Shown in pieces: positions 29,090-38,438 of a stretch of DNA of 64,000 bases. Positions within the stretch are counted from its first letter, which is position 1; each line of letters starts with the position of its first letter. Origin of the DNA: Methylomonas sp. LL1 (GTDB lineage: Bacteria; Pseudomonadota; Gammaproteobacteria; Methylococcales; Methylomonadaceae); contig NZ_CP064653.1 in the NCBI RefSeq assembly GCF_015711015.1, forward strand, positions 3,534,001-3,598,000, in the 5' to 3' direction. Below the pieces are notes generated by a model, which made no database searches, had not been told where the DNA came from, and worked only from the letters and a program-made list of their open reading frames with translations. Both the position numbers and the translations under genes were made by a program.

Positions 29090-29190
29090 GAAATGACCCT
29101 CTTTTGGTTGGATGATTGGTATACAGTGCCGAATGACTCTATCTTAGCCGCTACTTGCCACTATCCGAAACTGATTTTCGCCAAAAAACC

Positions 29191-30786
29191 ATGCCGACTC
29201 AATCTAACATCAGTAATCTCGATACGCTCCAGTTTGATAATCGCTTCGTCCGTGAATTGCCGGGCGATCCGGAACCGGACAATTACCGTCGCCAGGTTTA
29301 CCAGGCCTGTTACTCGCTGGTGCGGCCAAAAACCGTCAAACAGCCGCGCTTGTTGGCTTATTCGGCGGAAATGGCCCAACAACTGGGTATATCCTCTGAA
29401 GCCTGCGAATCGGAAGATTTTTGCCAGGTGTTTGCCGGCAATCGTCTGGCCGAGGGCATGCAAGCCTATGCCAGTTGTTACGGTGGTCATCAATTCGGAC
29501 ATTGGGCCGGGCAACTCGGAGATGGTCGGGCCATCAATCTGGGTGAAGTCGTTGATCATCGGAATCAGCACTGGACCCTGCAACTGAAAGGGGCCGGACC
29601 GACACCCTATTCGCGCAGCGCCGACGGCTTGGCCGTATTGCGTTCGTCGATACGCGAATTCCTATGCAGCGAAGCCATGCATCATCTGGGCGTGCCAACT
29701 ACCCGCGCCTTGAGCGTAATCCTGACCGGCGAACAGGTAGTTCGCGATATGTTTTACGACGGCAATCCGCAACTGGAACCTGGCGCCGTGGTGTGCAGGG
29801 TGGCGCCATCGTTTACTCGTTTCGGCAACTTCCAGCTCTTTACCGCTCGTGACGATTTGGACAGTTTGAAAACACTGGTCGAATTCACGATACGCGCCGA
29901 TTTTCCGCATTTGGGCGAACCTTCCAAGGCCGTCTACTTGCAATGGTTCGAGGAAGTCTGCCGCTTGACCGCTCAAATGATAGCTCACTGGCAACGGGTG
30001 GGTTTTGTGCATGGGGTGATGAATACCGATAACATGTCGATACTAGGTCTGACCATCGACTACGGTCCCTATGGCTGGCTGGAAAATTACGACCCGAACT
30101 GGACTCCCAATACCACTGATGCCCAAGGCCGCCGTTACCGCTTCGGCAATCAGCCCAAGATTGCCTATTGGAATCTGGTGCAACTGGCCAATGCGCTTTA
30201 TCCCCTGATTCAAAAAGCCGAGCCTTTGCAACAAGCCTTGAATGTCTATACCTCGACCTTCGAACAAACCTGGCGGAGCATGATGGCCGACAAATTGGGA
30301 TTGCTGGCCTTCGACCCGGTCAACGACGAAGCCTTGGTGGCCGACTTGGCTTCATTGTTGCAGGCTTCGGAAACCGATATGACACTGTTTTATCGCGGCT
30401 TGGCCGATATTGCCATGGACTCGATCGAAGCGGATTTTTACAGCTTGCTGGAAGGCACCAGTTATGGATCGGTAAATTCGGAAACTCAACAGCTGGCCGG
30501 ATTGTGGTTCAAGAGCTATAAAGCTCGTCTCCAACGCGACAATAGGCCGCAACCCGAGCGGATTCAAGCCATGAATGCGGCCAATCCGCTCTATGTTTTA
30601 CGCAACTATCTGGCGCAGCAAGCCATCGATTTAGCCGAGCAGGAAGACTACAGCATGGTGCGGGAATTGTTGGAGGTTTTACGCCATCCTTACACCCAGC
30701 AAGCCGGCAAGGAACGCTTTGCCGAAAAGCGACCGGACTGGGCCAAGCAGCGGGCGGGTTGCTCGATGTTATCCTGTAGTTCTTGA
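29191..30786 (+). CDS. selO: Protein adenylyltransferase SelO (YdiU)
   Basis: A pseudokinase-fold enzyme of about 531 residues that transfers AMP to proteins, linked to oxidative stress. Signatures are YGGHQFGHWAGQLGDGRAI, LKGAGPTPYSRSADG and GVMNTDNMSILGLTIDYGP (active-site Asn and Asp). The C-terminus AGCSMLSCSS carries the Cys that aligns with selenocysteine in animal SelO. ATG 29191 begins MPTQSN just before the conserved LQFDNRF block. An in-frame TTG 36 bp upstream is possible, and neither has a clear ribosome site. Confidence 0.93.
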   Translation: MPTQSNISNLDTLQFDNRFVRELPGDPEPDNYRRQVYQACYSLVRPKTVKQPRLLAYSAEMAQQLGISSEACESEDFCQVFAGNRLAEGMQAYASCYGGHQFGHWAGQLGDGRAINLGEVVDHRNQHWTLQLKGAGPTPYSRSADGLAVLRSSIREFLCSEAMHHLGVPTTRALSVILTGEQVVRDMFYDGNPQLEPGAVVCRVAPSFTRFGNFQLFTARDDLDSLKTLVEFTIRADFPHLGEPSKAVYLQWFEEVCRLTAQMIAHWQRVGFVHGVMNTDNMSILGLTIDYGPYGWLENYDPNWTPNTTDAQGRRYRFGNQPKIAYWNLVQLANALYPLIQKAEPLQQALNVYTSTFEQTWRSMMADKLGLLAFDPVNDEALVADLASLLQASETDMTLFYRGLADIAMDSIEADFYSLLEGTSYGSVNSETQQLAGLWFKSYKARLQRDNRPQPERIQAMNAANPLYVLRNYLAQQAIDLAEQEDYSMVRELLEVLRHPYTQQAGKERFAEKRPDWAKQRAGCSMLSCSS

Positions 30787-30863
30787 ACAACAAAAAAACA
30801 TGCTGAAAACGGTCATTTCGGGTATCCTTTTCGGGCTAAGCCAACGATTTTCTAGGTTCCGTA

Positions 30864-33536
30864 ATGAACAACAATACCGATATTGCCGCCAAACACGATA
30901 TTGATCCCGCAGAAACCCAGGAGTGGATGGAGGCGTTGCAAGCGGTGATCGAAAAGGAAGGCAGCGACCGCGCCAGTTACCTGATCGAAACCCTGCTCAG
31001 CACCGCCAGACAAGCCGGTCTGGATATTCCCTTCTCCGCCAACACGCCCTATATCAATACCATTCCGGTTGATCAACAACCCAAGTTTCCCGGCAATACC
31101 GACATCGAGCGCACCATACGGTCCTACGTGCGCTGGAACGCGATGATGATGGTGCTGCGCGCCAACAAGCACACCAATGTCGGCGGACATATCGCCAGTT
31201 TCGCATCGGCGATCACGCTGTACGACGTTGGCCAAAATCATTTCTGGAATGCTGCCTCCGACAAACATGGCGGCGACTTGATTTTCTCCCAAGGCCACTC
31301 GGCCCCCGGAACCTATGCCCACGCCTTTTTGCTGGGCCGTTTGACTGACGAACAAATGGACAATTTCCGCCAGGAAGTCGGCGGCAACGGTTTGTCGTCT
31401 TACCCGCATCCTTGGCTGATGCCTGAATTCTGGCAATTCCCCACCGTGTCCATGGGCTTGGGTCCCATCATGGCGATTTACCAAGCCCGCTTCATGCGCT
31501 ATATGCAAGGGAGAGGCATGGCCAATACCGAAGGCCGCAAGGTTTGGGCTTTCCTCGGTGACGGCGAGACCGACGAGCCGGAAACCCTGGGCGCGATCGG
31601 TATGGCCGGCCGGGAAAAACTGGACAACCTGATTTTCGTCGTCAACTGTAATCTGCAGCGATTGGACGGTCCGGTGCGCGGTAACGGCAAGATCATCCAA
31701 GAATTGGAAAGCAATTTTCGCGGAGCCAACTGGAACGTGATCAAGGTGATCTGGGGCCGGCGCTGGGACGCCATCCTGGCTCGCGACAAAGATGGTCTGG
31801 TGGTTAAGCGCATGATGGAATGCGTGGACGGCGATTATCAAACCTTCAAATCCAAGGACGGCGCCTATGTTCGCGAACATTTCTTCAACACGCCCGAATT
31901 GAAGGAACTGGTCAAGGATTACACCGACCGCGACATCTGGGAATTGAATCGCGGCGGGCATGATCCGATCAAGGTCTTCACCGCCTTCAACGCCGCCGTC
32001 AATACCAGCGGCCAGCCGACCGTGATCCTGGCCAAGACCATCAAAGGTTACGGCATGGGCGACTCCGGCCAGGCGCAAAACACCAGCCATCAACAGAAGA
32101 AGATGAGCCTGGAATCGATCAAGGCTATCCGCGACCGCTACCAACTGCCGATCAGCGACGAAGAGCTGCCCAACCTGCCGTACATCCGCTTCGCGGAAGA
32201 TTCCGAAGAATTGAAATACTTGCGCCAACGCCGCGTCGATCTCGGCGGCTATTTGCCGGCGCGGCGCCCGAAATCCTATCCGCTGGAAATTCCGGCGTTG
32301 TCGGCCTTCAAGGCCCTGCTGGACGGCACCGGCGAAGGCCACGAAATTTCCACCACCATGGCTTTTGTCCGCATCCTGAACATTCTGGTCAAGGACAAGC
32401 AAATCGGCAAACGCGTGGTACCGATCGTACCAGACGAGTCTCGTACCTTCGGCATGGAAGGCATGTTCCGCCAGTTGGGCATCTGGTCGCAAGTCGGCCA
32501 ACTCTACACCCCGCAAGATGCCGAACAGTTGATGTTCTACAAGGAAGACAAACACGGCCAAGTCTTGCAGGAAGGCATCAACGAAGCCGGCGGCCTGTGT
32601 GACTGGATCGCGGCCGGTACTTCGTACTCGACCCACGGCGTGCCGATGATTCCGTTCTTCATCTACTACTCGATGTTCGGCTTCCAACGCGTCGCCGACC
32701 TGATCTGGGCCGCCGCCGACCAGCGTACCCGCGGTTTCCTGCTGGGAGGCACAGCCGGCCGTACCACCTTGAACGGTGAAGGCTTGCAGCACGAAGATGG
32801 CCATAGTCATTTGATGTCGGCTACCGTGCCGAATTGCTATTCCTACGATCCGACCTTCGCCTGCGAGTTGGCGGTGATCATTCAGGATGGCTTGCGCCGG
32901 ATGTATGTCGAGCAGGAAGACATTTTCTATTACATCACCTTGATGAATGAAAACTACGATCAGCCGGCGATGCCGGAAGGTGTCGAAAACGACATCCTGA
33001 AAGGCATGTATTTGTTCAAGAAAGGCCCGCACAGCAAGAAGCCGCGCGTGCAATTGCTGGGCTCCGGCACCATTTTCATCGAAGTGATCTTTGCGGCTCA
33101 ACTGCTGCATGAGGATTGGGGCGTGGATGCGGATTTGTGGAGCTGTCCGAGCTTTACCGAACTGGGTCGCGACGGTCAGGCCTGTGAACGCTGGAATCGC
33201 TTGCATCCGACCGAAAATCCGCGCATCACGCATATCGAACGCTGCTTGGAGGGCACCAACGGCCCGGTGATCGCCGCTACTGATTATATGCGCGTCTTCG
33301 CCGAGCAAATTCGGCCTTGGGTCAATCGTCCTTACACGGTGCTGGGCACCGACGGTTTTGGCCGCTCCGATACCCGCGCCAATCTGCGCGGTTTCTTCGA
33401 GGTGGACCGGTACCACGTCGCCGTCGCCGCGCTGCATGCTTTGGCGCGGGCCGGTGAATTCGACGCCGCCAAGGTCGAGGTGGCGATTGCTAAATACAAC
33501 ATCAACCCCGACGCCACCGCGCCTTGGTTGATCTAA
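30864..33536 (+). CDS. aceE: Pyruvate dehydrogenase E1 component, homodimeric type
   Basis: An 890-residue thiamine-diphosphate enzyme that decarboxylates pyruvate in the pyruvate dehydrogenase complex (E. coli AceE has 887). The ThDP motif begins GDGETDEPETLGA and closes with NCNLQRLDGP (about residues 230-265). The substrate region GGHIASFAS and FSQGHSAPGTYAHAF is intact. It is followed 25 bp later by aceF. No pdhR regulator gene is next to it. Codon use is strongly biased, fitting high expression. Confidence 0.98.
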   Translation: MNNNTDIAAKHDIDPAETQEWMEALQAVIEKEGSDRASYLIETLLSTARQAGLDIPFSANTPYINTIPVDQQPKFPGNTDIERTIRSYVRWNAMMMVLRANKHTNVGGHIASFASAITLYDVGQNHFWNAASDKHGGDLIFSQGHSAPGTYAHAFLLGRLTDEQMDNFRQEVGGNGLSSYPHPWLMPEFWQFPTVSMGLGPIMAIYQARFMRYMQGRGMANTEGRKVWAFLGDGETDEPETLGAIGMAGREKLDNLIFVVNCNLQRLDGPVRGNGKIIQELESNFRGANWNVIKVIWGRRWDAILARDKDGLVVKRMMECVDGDYQTFKSKDGAYVREHFFNTPELKELVKDYTDRDIWELNRGGHDPIKVFTAFNAAVNTSGQPTVILAKTIKGYGMGDSGQAQNTSHQQKKMSLESIKAIRDRYQLPISDEELPNLPYIRFAEDSEELKYLRQRRVDLGGYLPARRPKSYPLEIPALSAFKALLDGTGEGHEISTTMAFVRILNILVKDKQIGKRVVPIVPDESRTFGMEGMFRQLGIWSQVGQLYTPQDAEQLMFYKEDKHGQVLQEGINEAGGLCDWIAAGTSYSTHGVPMIPFFIYYSMFGFQRVADLIWAAADQRTRGFLLGGTAGRTTLNGEGLQHEDGHSHLMSATVPNCYSYDPTFACELAVIIQDGLRRMYVEQEDIFYYITLMNENYDQPAMPEGVENDILKGMYLFKKGPHSKKPRVQLLGSGTIFIEVIFAAQLLHEDWGVDADLWSCPSFTELGRDGQACERWNRLHPTENPRITHIERCLEGTNGPVIAATDYMRVFAEQIRPWVNRPYTVLGTDGFGRSDTRANLRGFFEVDRYHVAVAALHALARAGEFDAAKVEVAIAKYNINPDATAPWLI

Positions 33537-33561
33537 CGGCTGATTTAACGGAAAGCAACAC

Positions 33562-34827
33562 ATGAGTTCTTTAATCGAAGTAAAAGTCCCCGACGTCGGT
33601 AATGTTCCCGAAATCGACATCGTCGAAGTGTTGATCAAGCCCGGCGATGTTGTGACGCTGGAACAAACCCTGGCGGTGATGGAAACCGACAAGGCGACCA
33701 TGGACCTGCCGTCCAGCGCCGCCGGTATCATCAAAACGGTGCATATCAAGCCGGGCGATAAAGTGGCCGAAGGCAGTTTGATTGCGACCGTTGAAGTCGG
33801 CGAAGCTGCCGCGACACCGTCCGAAGCGGCGCCTGCCCCGGCTCCAGTAGTTGAAGCGCCGAAAGTCGAACCGGCCAAACCGGCTACGGTACCTGCCGCA
33901 CCGGTTGCGGTCAGTGGCGAAGGTTTCAAGGCGCATGCCACGCCTAGCGTCAGATTATTTGCCCGCGAACTTGGCGTCGATTTGAGCAAAATTCAAACCG
34001 GTAGCGGCCGCAAGGGACGGATTTTGCAAGACGACGTGAAAAACTTCGTCAAAAAGATAATGACCTCGGGCCCCACTGCAACCGGCGGTGCCGGCATCCC
34101 GGCCATCCCGGCGGTCGATTTCACCCAATTCGGTGAAATCGAGGAAAAACCCTTAAGTAAAATCAAACGCCTGACCGGCCAAAATTTAACCCGGGTCTGG
34201 CTGAATCTGCCGCTGGTCACCTATCACGATGAAGTCGCCATCGACGAGATGGAAGAATTCCGTAAAACCACGAACGCCGGGCAAGGCAAGGACGGTATCA
34301 AACTGACTGGCCTGGTCTTCATCATGAAGGCGCTGGTCGCAGCGATGCAGAAATACCCATCTTTTAATAGTTCCTTGTCTCCGGAAGGCGATAAGCTGAT
34401 CTACAAGAAATATTTCCATCTCGGCATCGCCGTCGATACCCCGAACGGCTTGGTGGTACCGGTGATTCGCGACGTCGATAAAAAAGGCATTTTCCAGCTG
34501 TCTGTCGAATTGGGCGAGAAAAGCGAATTAGCCCGAACCGGCAAACTGATGCCGGCCGACATGCAGGGTGGCTGCATGACCATCTCCAGCCTGGGCGGCA
34601 TCGGCGGCACGGCCTTCACTCCCATCGTCAACGCGCCGGAAGTGGCGATCCTGGGTGTCACCCGTTCCAGGGTGCAGCCGGTCTGGAACGGCTCCGCGTT
34701 CGAACCCAAACTGATGCTGCCGCTGGACATCACCTACGACCACCGCGTCATCGACGGCGCCGAAGGTGCGCGTTTCATGGAAGCGTTGAAAGCCAATCTG
34801 GGCGATATTCGACGCTTGTTATTGTAA
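33562..34827 (+). CDS. aceF: Dihydrolipoyllysine acetyltransferase, pyruvate dehydrogenase E2
   Basis: A 421-residue E2 with a single N-terminal lipoyl domain (lipoyl Lys44 in ETDKATM), an Ala/Pro-rich linker (about 88-125), a peripheral-subunit-binding domain (ATPSVRLFARELGVDL, about 130-165) and the catalytic acetyltransferase domain with active-site DHRVIDGA near the end. E. coli AceF has three lipoyl domains, so this is the short form. It is co-transcribed with aceE. The partner lpd gene is displaced by about 1.8 kb of REP/RAYT and small genes. Confidence 0.97.
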   Translation: MSSLIEVKVPDVGNVPEIDIVEVLIKPGDVVTLEQTLAVMETDKATMDLPSSAAGIIKTVHIKPGDKVAEGSLIATVEVGEAAATPSEAAPAPAPVVEAPKVEPAKPATVPAAPVAVSGEGFKAHATPSVRLFARELGVDLSKIQTGSGRKGRILQDDVKNFVKKIMTSGPTATGGAGIPAIPAVDFTQFGEIEEKPLSKIKRLTGQNLTRVWLNLPLVTYHDEVAIDEMEEFRKTTNAGQGKDGIKLTGLVFIMKALVAAMQKYPSFNSSLSPEGDKLIYKKYFHLGIAVDTPNGLVVPVIRDVDKKGIFQLSVELGEKSELARTGKLMPADMQGGCMTISSLGGIGGTAFTPIVNAPEVAILGVTRSRVQPVWNGSAFEPKLMLPLDITYDHRVIDGAEGARFMEALKANLGDIRRLLL

Positions 34828-34836
34828 TGTAGTAAT

Positions 34837-34866
34837 GTAGGGTGGATAAGCGCCAGCGCATCCACC
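34837..34866 (+). repeat. REP element, copy 1
   Basis: GTAGGGTGGATAAGCG, then the middle bases and CATCCACC, form a hairpin (GGTGGAT with ATCCACC). It lies 10 bp after aceF and 10 bp before the RAYT pseudogene, and is inverted relative to the copy at 35390-35419. Confidence 0.8.
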
Positions 34867-34876
34867 TGCCATCAAA

Positions 34877-35375
34877 ATGAGCGATTACCGGCGCATATTC
34901 ATTCCGGGCGGATGTTATTTCTTCACCGTAGTGACCTATCAACGCCGCCCGGTTTTCGCGCTGCCGGAGAATATCGAGTTATTGCGCGGCGCGTTCAAAC
35001 GGGTGATGGCCCAAAAGCCTTTCCAGATCGACGCCATCGTAATCCTGCCCGATCATTGCCATTGTATTGGCGATTACCCAAAGACGACCAGGATTTTTCT
35101 GGACGTTGGAGCGAAATCAAGAAATACGTTTCCAAACGCATCGGCGCGGACGGCAAGCGCCCCGGCGAAAAGGGTATTTGGCAACGCCGTTTTTGGGACC
35201 ACCTCATTCGCGACGAAAACGATTGGCGGCGGCACATGGATTATATTCATTACAATCCAGTCAAACACAGGTTGGCGCCATCGCCCATCGAAAGGCGGTC
35301 GAGGCCGGGTGGTACGACGTTACCTGGGGCGGGAACGGTCAACCGGATTCGGTTCGTGATATGAATTTAGAATAA
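34877..35375 (+). pseudogene. REP-associated tyrosine transposase (RAYT), frameshifted
   Basis: A Y1_Tnp family gene split over three frames. Frame A gives MSDYRRIFIPGGCYFFTVVT.. to LPDHCHCI, with the HUH-type His pair. Near 35065 one base is missing, and frame B continues LPKDDQDFSGRW, KGIWQRRFWDHLI, MDYIHYNPVKH. Near 35300 a second lesion, probably a small deletion removing the usual WPYSSF-type segment, shifts to frame C: AVEAGWYDVTWGG. The parts line up as one typical gene of about 170 codons. REP elements on both sides show the family it once mobilised. Confidence 0.85.
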
Positions 35376-35389
35376 AGGCGGTAGCAGCT

Positions 35390-35419
35390 GGTAGATGCGC
35401 TCGCGCTTATCCACCCTAC
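35390..35419 (-). repeat. REP element, copy 2 (inverted)
   Basis: Reverse complement reads GTAGGGTGGATAAGCG, ends ATCTACC, and matches copy 1 except for a few bases. It lies 14 bp beyond the end of the RAYT pseudogene, so the two copies bracket it in opposite orientation. Confidence 0.8.
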
Positions 35420-35462
35420 TTATTTGCTCATGTTGATTGTTCAAATTTATGCGGAAAATACT

Positions 35463-35708
35463 ATGGCCACCAAGCATGATTTAGCTGATTGGGTTCATGA
35501 TGCGCTGAAGGATTCAGGCGGTAGTGCTCGTCTGGTGGATGTTGCTAAGAAAATATGGAATAACCATGAAATTGAACTCAAGGCATCTGGCGATTTGTTT
35601 TTTACTTGGCAATATGACATGAGATGGGCTGCCAATTTGCTCAGGCGCTCAGGAATTATGAAAGCTAGCGAGGATTCTCCAAACGGAGTTTGGGAGTTGA
35701 AAAAATAG
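35463..35708 (+). CDS. Small winged-helix-like hypothetical protein
   Basis: An 81-residue protein from ATG 35463 (MATKHDLADWVHDALKDSGG). The sequence predicts three helices and a short beta wing (LVDVAKKIWNNHEIEL, RWAANLLRRSGIMK, GVWELK), reminiscent of winged helix-turn-helix domains in small DNA-binding or restriction-linked proteins. The family resemblance is weak and function unknown. It lies between REP copies 2 and 3. A longer start 39 bp upstream is possible but adds a hydrophobic stretch atypical for such a protein. Confidence 0.6.
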   Translation: MATKHDLADWVHDALKDSGGSARLVDVAKKIWNNHEIELKASGDLFFTWQYDMRWAANLLRRSGIMKASEDSPNGVWELKK

Positions 35709-35718
35709 CGCTAGTTGC

Positions 35719-35747
35719 GTAGTGTGGATAAGCGTAGCTCATCCACC
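35719..35747 (+). repeat. REP element, copy 3
   Basis: GTAGTGTGGATAAGCG, then TAGCTCATCCACC: same length class and ends as copies 1 and 2, with several changes in the loop. It lies between the small winged-helix-like gene and the HEPN gene. Confidence 0.75.
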
Positions 35748-35810
35748 AACAACCCGAAATAGCCCACGACGCGCCGATTAACATAACCGGACGAATTGAA
35801 TTACCAACCT

Positions 35811-36218
35811 ATGCAACAAGACACCCGCTGGCAACAACGATTTTCAAACTATCAAAAAGCCCTGGAACAACTGCGCAAGTTCATCGAACACGGCGAATTG
35901 AACGAGCTGGAAGAGCAAGGCTTGATTCAAGCTTTCGAATACACTCACGAACTGGCCTGGAATGTGTTGCGCGATTATTTGTTGTTCAAAGGCCATCAGG
36001 CCATTCATGGCTCGCGTGACGCTACTCGAGAAGCCTTCAAGCTGGAATTGATAACCGACGGCGAATGCTGGATGGACATGATCCGCGATCGCAATCGTAC
36101 CGTCCACACCTATAACCAGGAAACCGCGCAATCGATTGCCAGCAACATCCGCGAACGCTTTTTTGCCCAATTCGAACAATTAGCGCAAACCATGGCGGGC
36201 TTGATCGATGCCGAATGA
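35811..36218 (+). CDS. HI0074-type HEPN protein (nucleotidyltransferase partner)
   Basis: A protein of about 135 residues, all helical, opening MQQDTRWQQRFSNYQKALEQ. The HEPN Rx4-6H-like motif is in RDRNRTVHTYNQ (about 95-105). Proteins of this family pair with a minimal nucleotidyltransferase; some such pairs behave as toxin-antitoxin modules in which the MNT protein AMPylates the HEPN toxin. The 3' end overlaps the MNT gene by 11 bp. ATG 35811 is preferred over a TTG at 35796. Confidence 0.85.
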   Translation: MQQDTRWQQRFSNYQKALEQLRKFIEHGELNELEEQGLIQAFEYTHELAWNVLRDYLLFKGHQAIHGSRDATREAFKLELITDGECWMDMIRDRNRTVHTYNQETAQSIASNIRERFFAQFEQLAQTMAGLIDAE

Positions 36219-36534
36219 GGCCTTGGTCGAGCATTGCGGACTCAGCATCAAAACCATCGTCGCCTTGCAAAAGGTATTCGCCAAGCATCCGGAAATCACG
36301 CAGGCGTTGTTATACGGCTCGCGCGCCAAGGCTAATTACCGAAATGGCTCGGACATCGATTTGACCCTGCTCGGCGATAAGCTGGACTATCACTTGTTAA
36401 GTCGTATCGAAACCGAGATCGACGATTTACTGCTACCTTACACTGTCGACTTGTCGCTATTTGCGCAAATCGACAATCCGGATTTAATCGATCACATTCG
36501 CCGGGTCGGATTAATTTTCTATCCAGCGACATAA
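36208..36534 (+). CDS. Minimal nucleotidyltransferase (MNT, HI0073-type)
   Basis: A 108-residue nucleotidyltransferase of the pol-beta fold with GSRAKANYRNGSDIDL (GSx10DxD motif, about residues 34-50) and a later Asp in YTVDLSL as the third acidic residue. It overlaps the HEPN gene upstream, giving the usual HEPN-then-MNT order. It would act as the antitoxin or modifying partner. Activity is inferred from intact catalytic residues. Confidence 0.87.
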   Translation: MPNEALVEHCGLSIKTIVALQKVFAKHPEITQALLYGSRAKANYRNGSDIDLTLLGDKLDYHLLSRIETEIDDLLLPYTVDLSLFAQIDNPDLIDHIRRVGLIFYPAT

Positions 36535-36615
36535 CCGGTAAAATCGTCGTTAAGCTCCGCGCCCGGTCGAATTAGGGTGCGTGCAAACGATTTTACTATT
36601 CAGGAGTTTCATTTC

Positions 36616-38028
36616 ATGAGCAATTCAACTCACGCCGAAGTATTGGTTTTGGGCGGCGGCCCCGGCGGTTATACCGCGGCGTTCCGCGCCGCCGATCTGG
36701 GCAAGCAGGTGGTGCTGGTCGAACGCTACCCGGTGTTGGGCGGCGTCTGTTTGAACGTCGGCTGCATCCCGTCCAAAGCCTTGCTGCATGTCGCCCAAAT
36801 CATCCACGAAGCCGAGGCGATGGCCGAACACGGTGTCAGTTTCGGTAAGCCTAGCGTCGATCTGGACAAAATACGCGGTTGGAAACAAAGCGTCAGCCAA
36901 AGTCTGAATCAAGGCTTGGCAAAATTGGCTAAGCAACGCAAAGTCACCGTGATCAACGGTGTAGGCAAATTTGCCTCGGCCAACAGTTTGACGGTGGAAA
37001 ACGAGTCCGGCAGGCAAACCGTGACCTTCGACAACGCCATTATCGCCGCCGGCTCGCAACCGACAAAAATCCCCGGTTTCCCGCATGACGACCCGCGCGT
37101 TTGGGATTCGACCGATGCCTTGGAAGTGAAATCGGTGCCGGAAAAGCTGCTGATTGTCGGCGGCGGCATCATCGGCCTGGAAATGGCGACGGTTTATCAC
37201 GCGCTGGGTTCGAAAATCAGCGTTGTCGAGTTGATGGACCAAATCATCCCCGGCTGCGACAAGGATTTGGTCACCCCGCTGCAACGCAAAATCAAAAAGC
37301 AATACGACAATTTGTGGCTGAAGACCAGTGTCAAGGCCATGGAAGCCACCGATGCCGGCATCAAGGTCGCGATGGAAGGTAAGGACGCACCGGAATCGGA
37401 AGTGTTCGACGCGGTATTGGTCGCGGTCGGCCGTCGGCCGAACGGTAAGCTGATCGATGCCGATAAGGCCGGTGTCAACGTCGACGAGCGTGGTTTCATT
37501 TCGGTCGACAAGCAAGGCCGCACCAACATCAGCCATATCTTCGCGATCGGCGACATCGTCGGTAATCCGATGCTGGCCCACAAAGCCACCCACGAAGGCA
37601 AAATCGCCGCCGAAGTTATCGCTGGCCACAAAGCCGGTTTCGACGCATTGACCATTCCGGCCGTGGCCTACACCGATCCGGAAGTGGCTTGGATGGGCTT
37701 GACCGAAACCCAGGCCCAACAAGAGGGAGTGGAATTTAACAAAGCCGTGTTCCCATGGGCGGCCAGCGGCCGCTCGCTGGCCTTGGGCCGCAACGAAGGC
37801 ATCACCAAGATACTGACCGACAAAACCAGCGGCCGTATACTCGGCGCCGGATTCACCGGTCCCGGTGCCGGTGAACTGGTCGCCGAGGCCGTATTGGCAT
37901 TGGAAATGGGCGCAGATGCCACCGACATCAGCCTGAGCATCCACCCGCATCCAACCCTGTCGGAAACGTTCGCGTTCGCGGCGGAGATGATAGAGGGCAC
38001 GATTACGGATTTGTACGTGAAGAAATAA
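36616..38028 (+). CDS. lpdA: Dihydrolipoyl dehydrogenase, E3
   Basis: A 470-residue flavoprotein that reoxidises the lipoyl groups of E2. The FAD-binding GGGPGGYTAA lies near the N-terminus, the redox disulfide is C45/C50 in GGVCLNVGC, the NAD-binding segment is VGGGIIGLEMA, and the C-terminal active-site HPHPTLSE is intact. ATG 36616 has CAGGAG upstream. There is no N-terminal lipoyl domain. It presumably serves the pyruvate and 2-oxoglutarate dehydrogenase complexes. It is separated from aceEF by mobile-element debris and a HEPN/MNT pair. Confidence 0.97.
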   Translation: MSNSTHAEVLVLGGGPGGYTAAFRAADLGKQVVLVERYPVLGGVCLNVGCIPSKALLHVAQIIHEAEAMAEHGVSFGKPSVDLDKIRGWKQSVSQSLNQGLAKLAKQRKVTVINGVGKFASANSLTVENESGRQTVTFDNAIIAAGSQPTKIPGFPHDDPRVWDSTDALEVKSVPEKLLIVGGGIIGLEMATVYHALGSKISVVELMDQIIPGCDKDLVTPLQRKIKKQYDNLWLKTSVKAMEATDAGIKVAMEGKDAPESEVFDAVLVAVGRRPNGKLIDADKAGVNVDERGFISVDKQGRTNISHIFAIGDIVGNPMLAHKATHEGKIAAEVIAGHKAGFDALTIPAVAYTDPEVAWMGLTETQAQQEGVEFNKAVFPWAASGRSLALGRNEGITKILTDKTSGRILGAGFTGPGAGELVAEAVLALEMGADATDISLSIHPHPTLSETFAFAAEMIEGTITDLYVKK

Positions 38029-38174
38029 AACTTGGTTCGGTAGCCAAACCCAGCCGCAAAACACCGCGCATCCTTATTGGTGGCTATTGCCTTCGTGGCG
38101 GAAATAATCGAAAGTGGTTTGTGCCTGGGCAATAGGGCGGTAATAGTGGCAATGTATTTAGCCTTACCAGGCGA

Positions 38175-38417
38175 TTAGTTTGATTGTTCCATTTGTTTGG
38201 CAAGCCAGTTGTCATATTGGGCTCGCGTATTAGGATCGATTAGCACGTCGAAGGCTTCACGCAGGTCTTCGGCAATTTTTACGGCTTCATACTCTCGACC
38301 TTCAAAATTGTCGGGGTGATTTAATTGCATTAAAGCCCTGCAGGCAGCCTGAATCACAATGGCGGGCGCATCGCGTGTCACTTTAAGCGTATCGTAATAG
38401 GTCGTAACGTGTAGCAT
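38175..38417 (-). CDS. Short J-domain protein
   Basis: An 80-residue protein made of a single J-like domain: YYDTLKVTRDAPAIVIQAA, HPD in LNHPDNFEG, then AFDVLIDPNTRAQYDNW. The HPD motif needed for DnaK stimulation is present. ATG 38417 is chosen because GGGAG lies seven bases upstream. A longer start would add seven residues without a ribosome site. The partner chaperone is not in the window. Confidence 0.8.
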   Translation of the reverse strand: MLHVTTYYDTLKVTRDAPAIVIQAACRALMQLNHPDNFEGREYEAVKIAEDLREAFDVLIDPNTRAQYDNWLAKQMEQSN

Positions 38418-38438
38418 CAGCAAGCTCCCGAGAAACAA

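Noticed and set aside
30852-33989. A very long minus-strand open frame (over 1000 codons) opposite aceE and aceF
   Set aside because: It is the mirror of a strongly codon-biased gene. The predicted protein is low-complexity and His/Gly/Val-rich without any family motif, while the plus strand encodes complete AceE and AceF.
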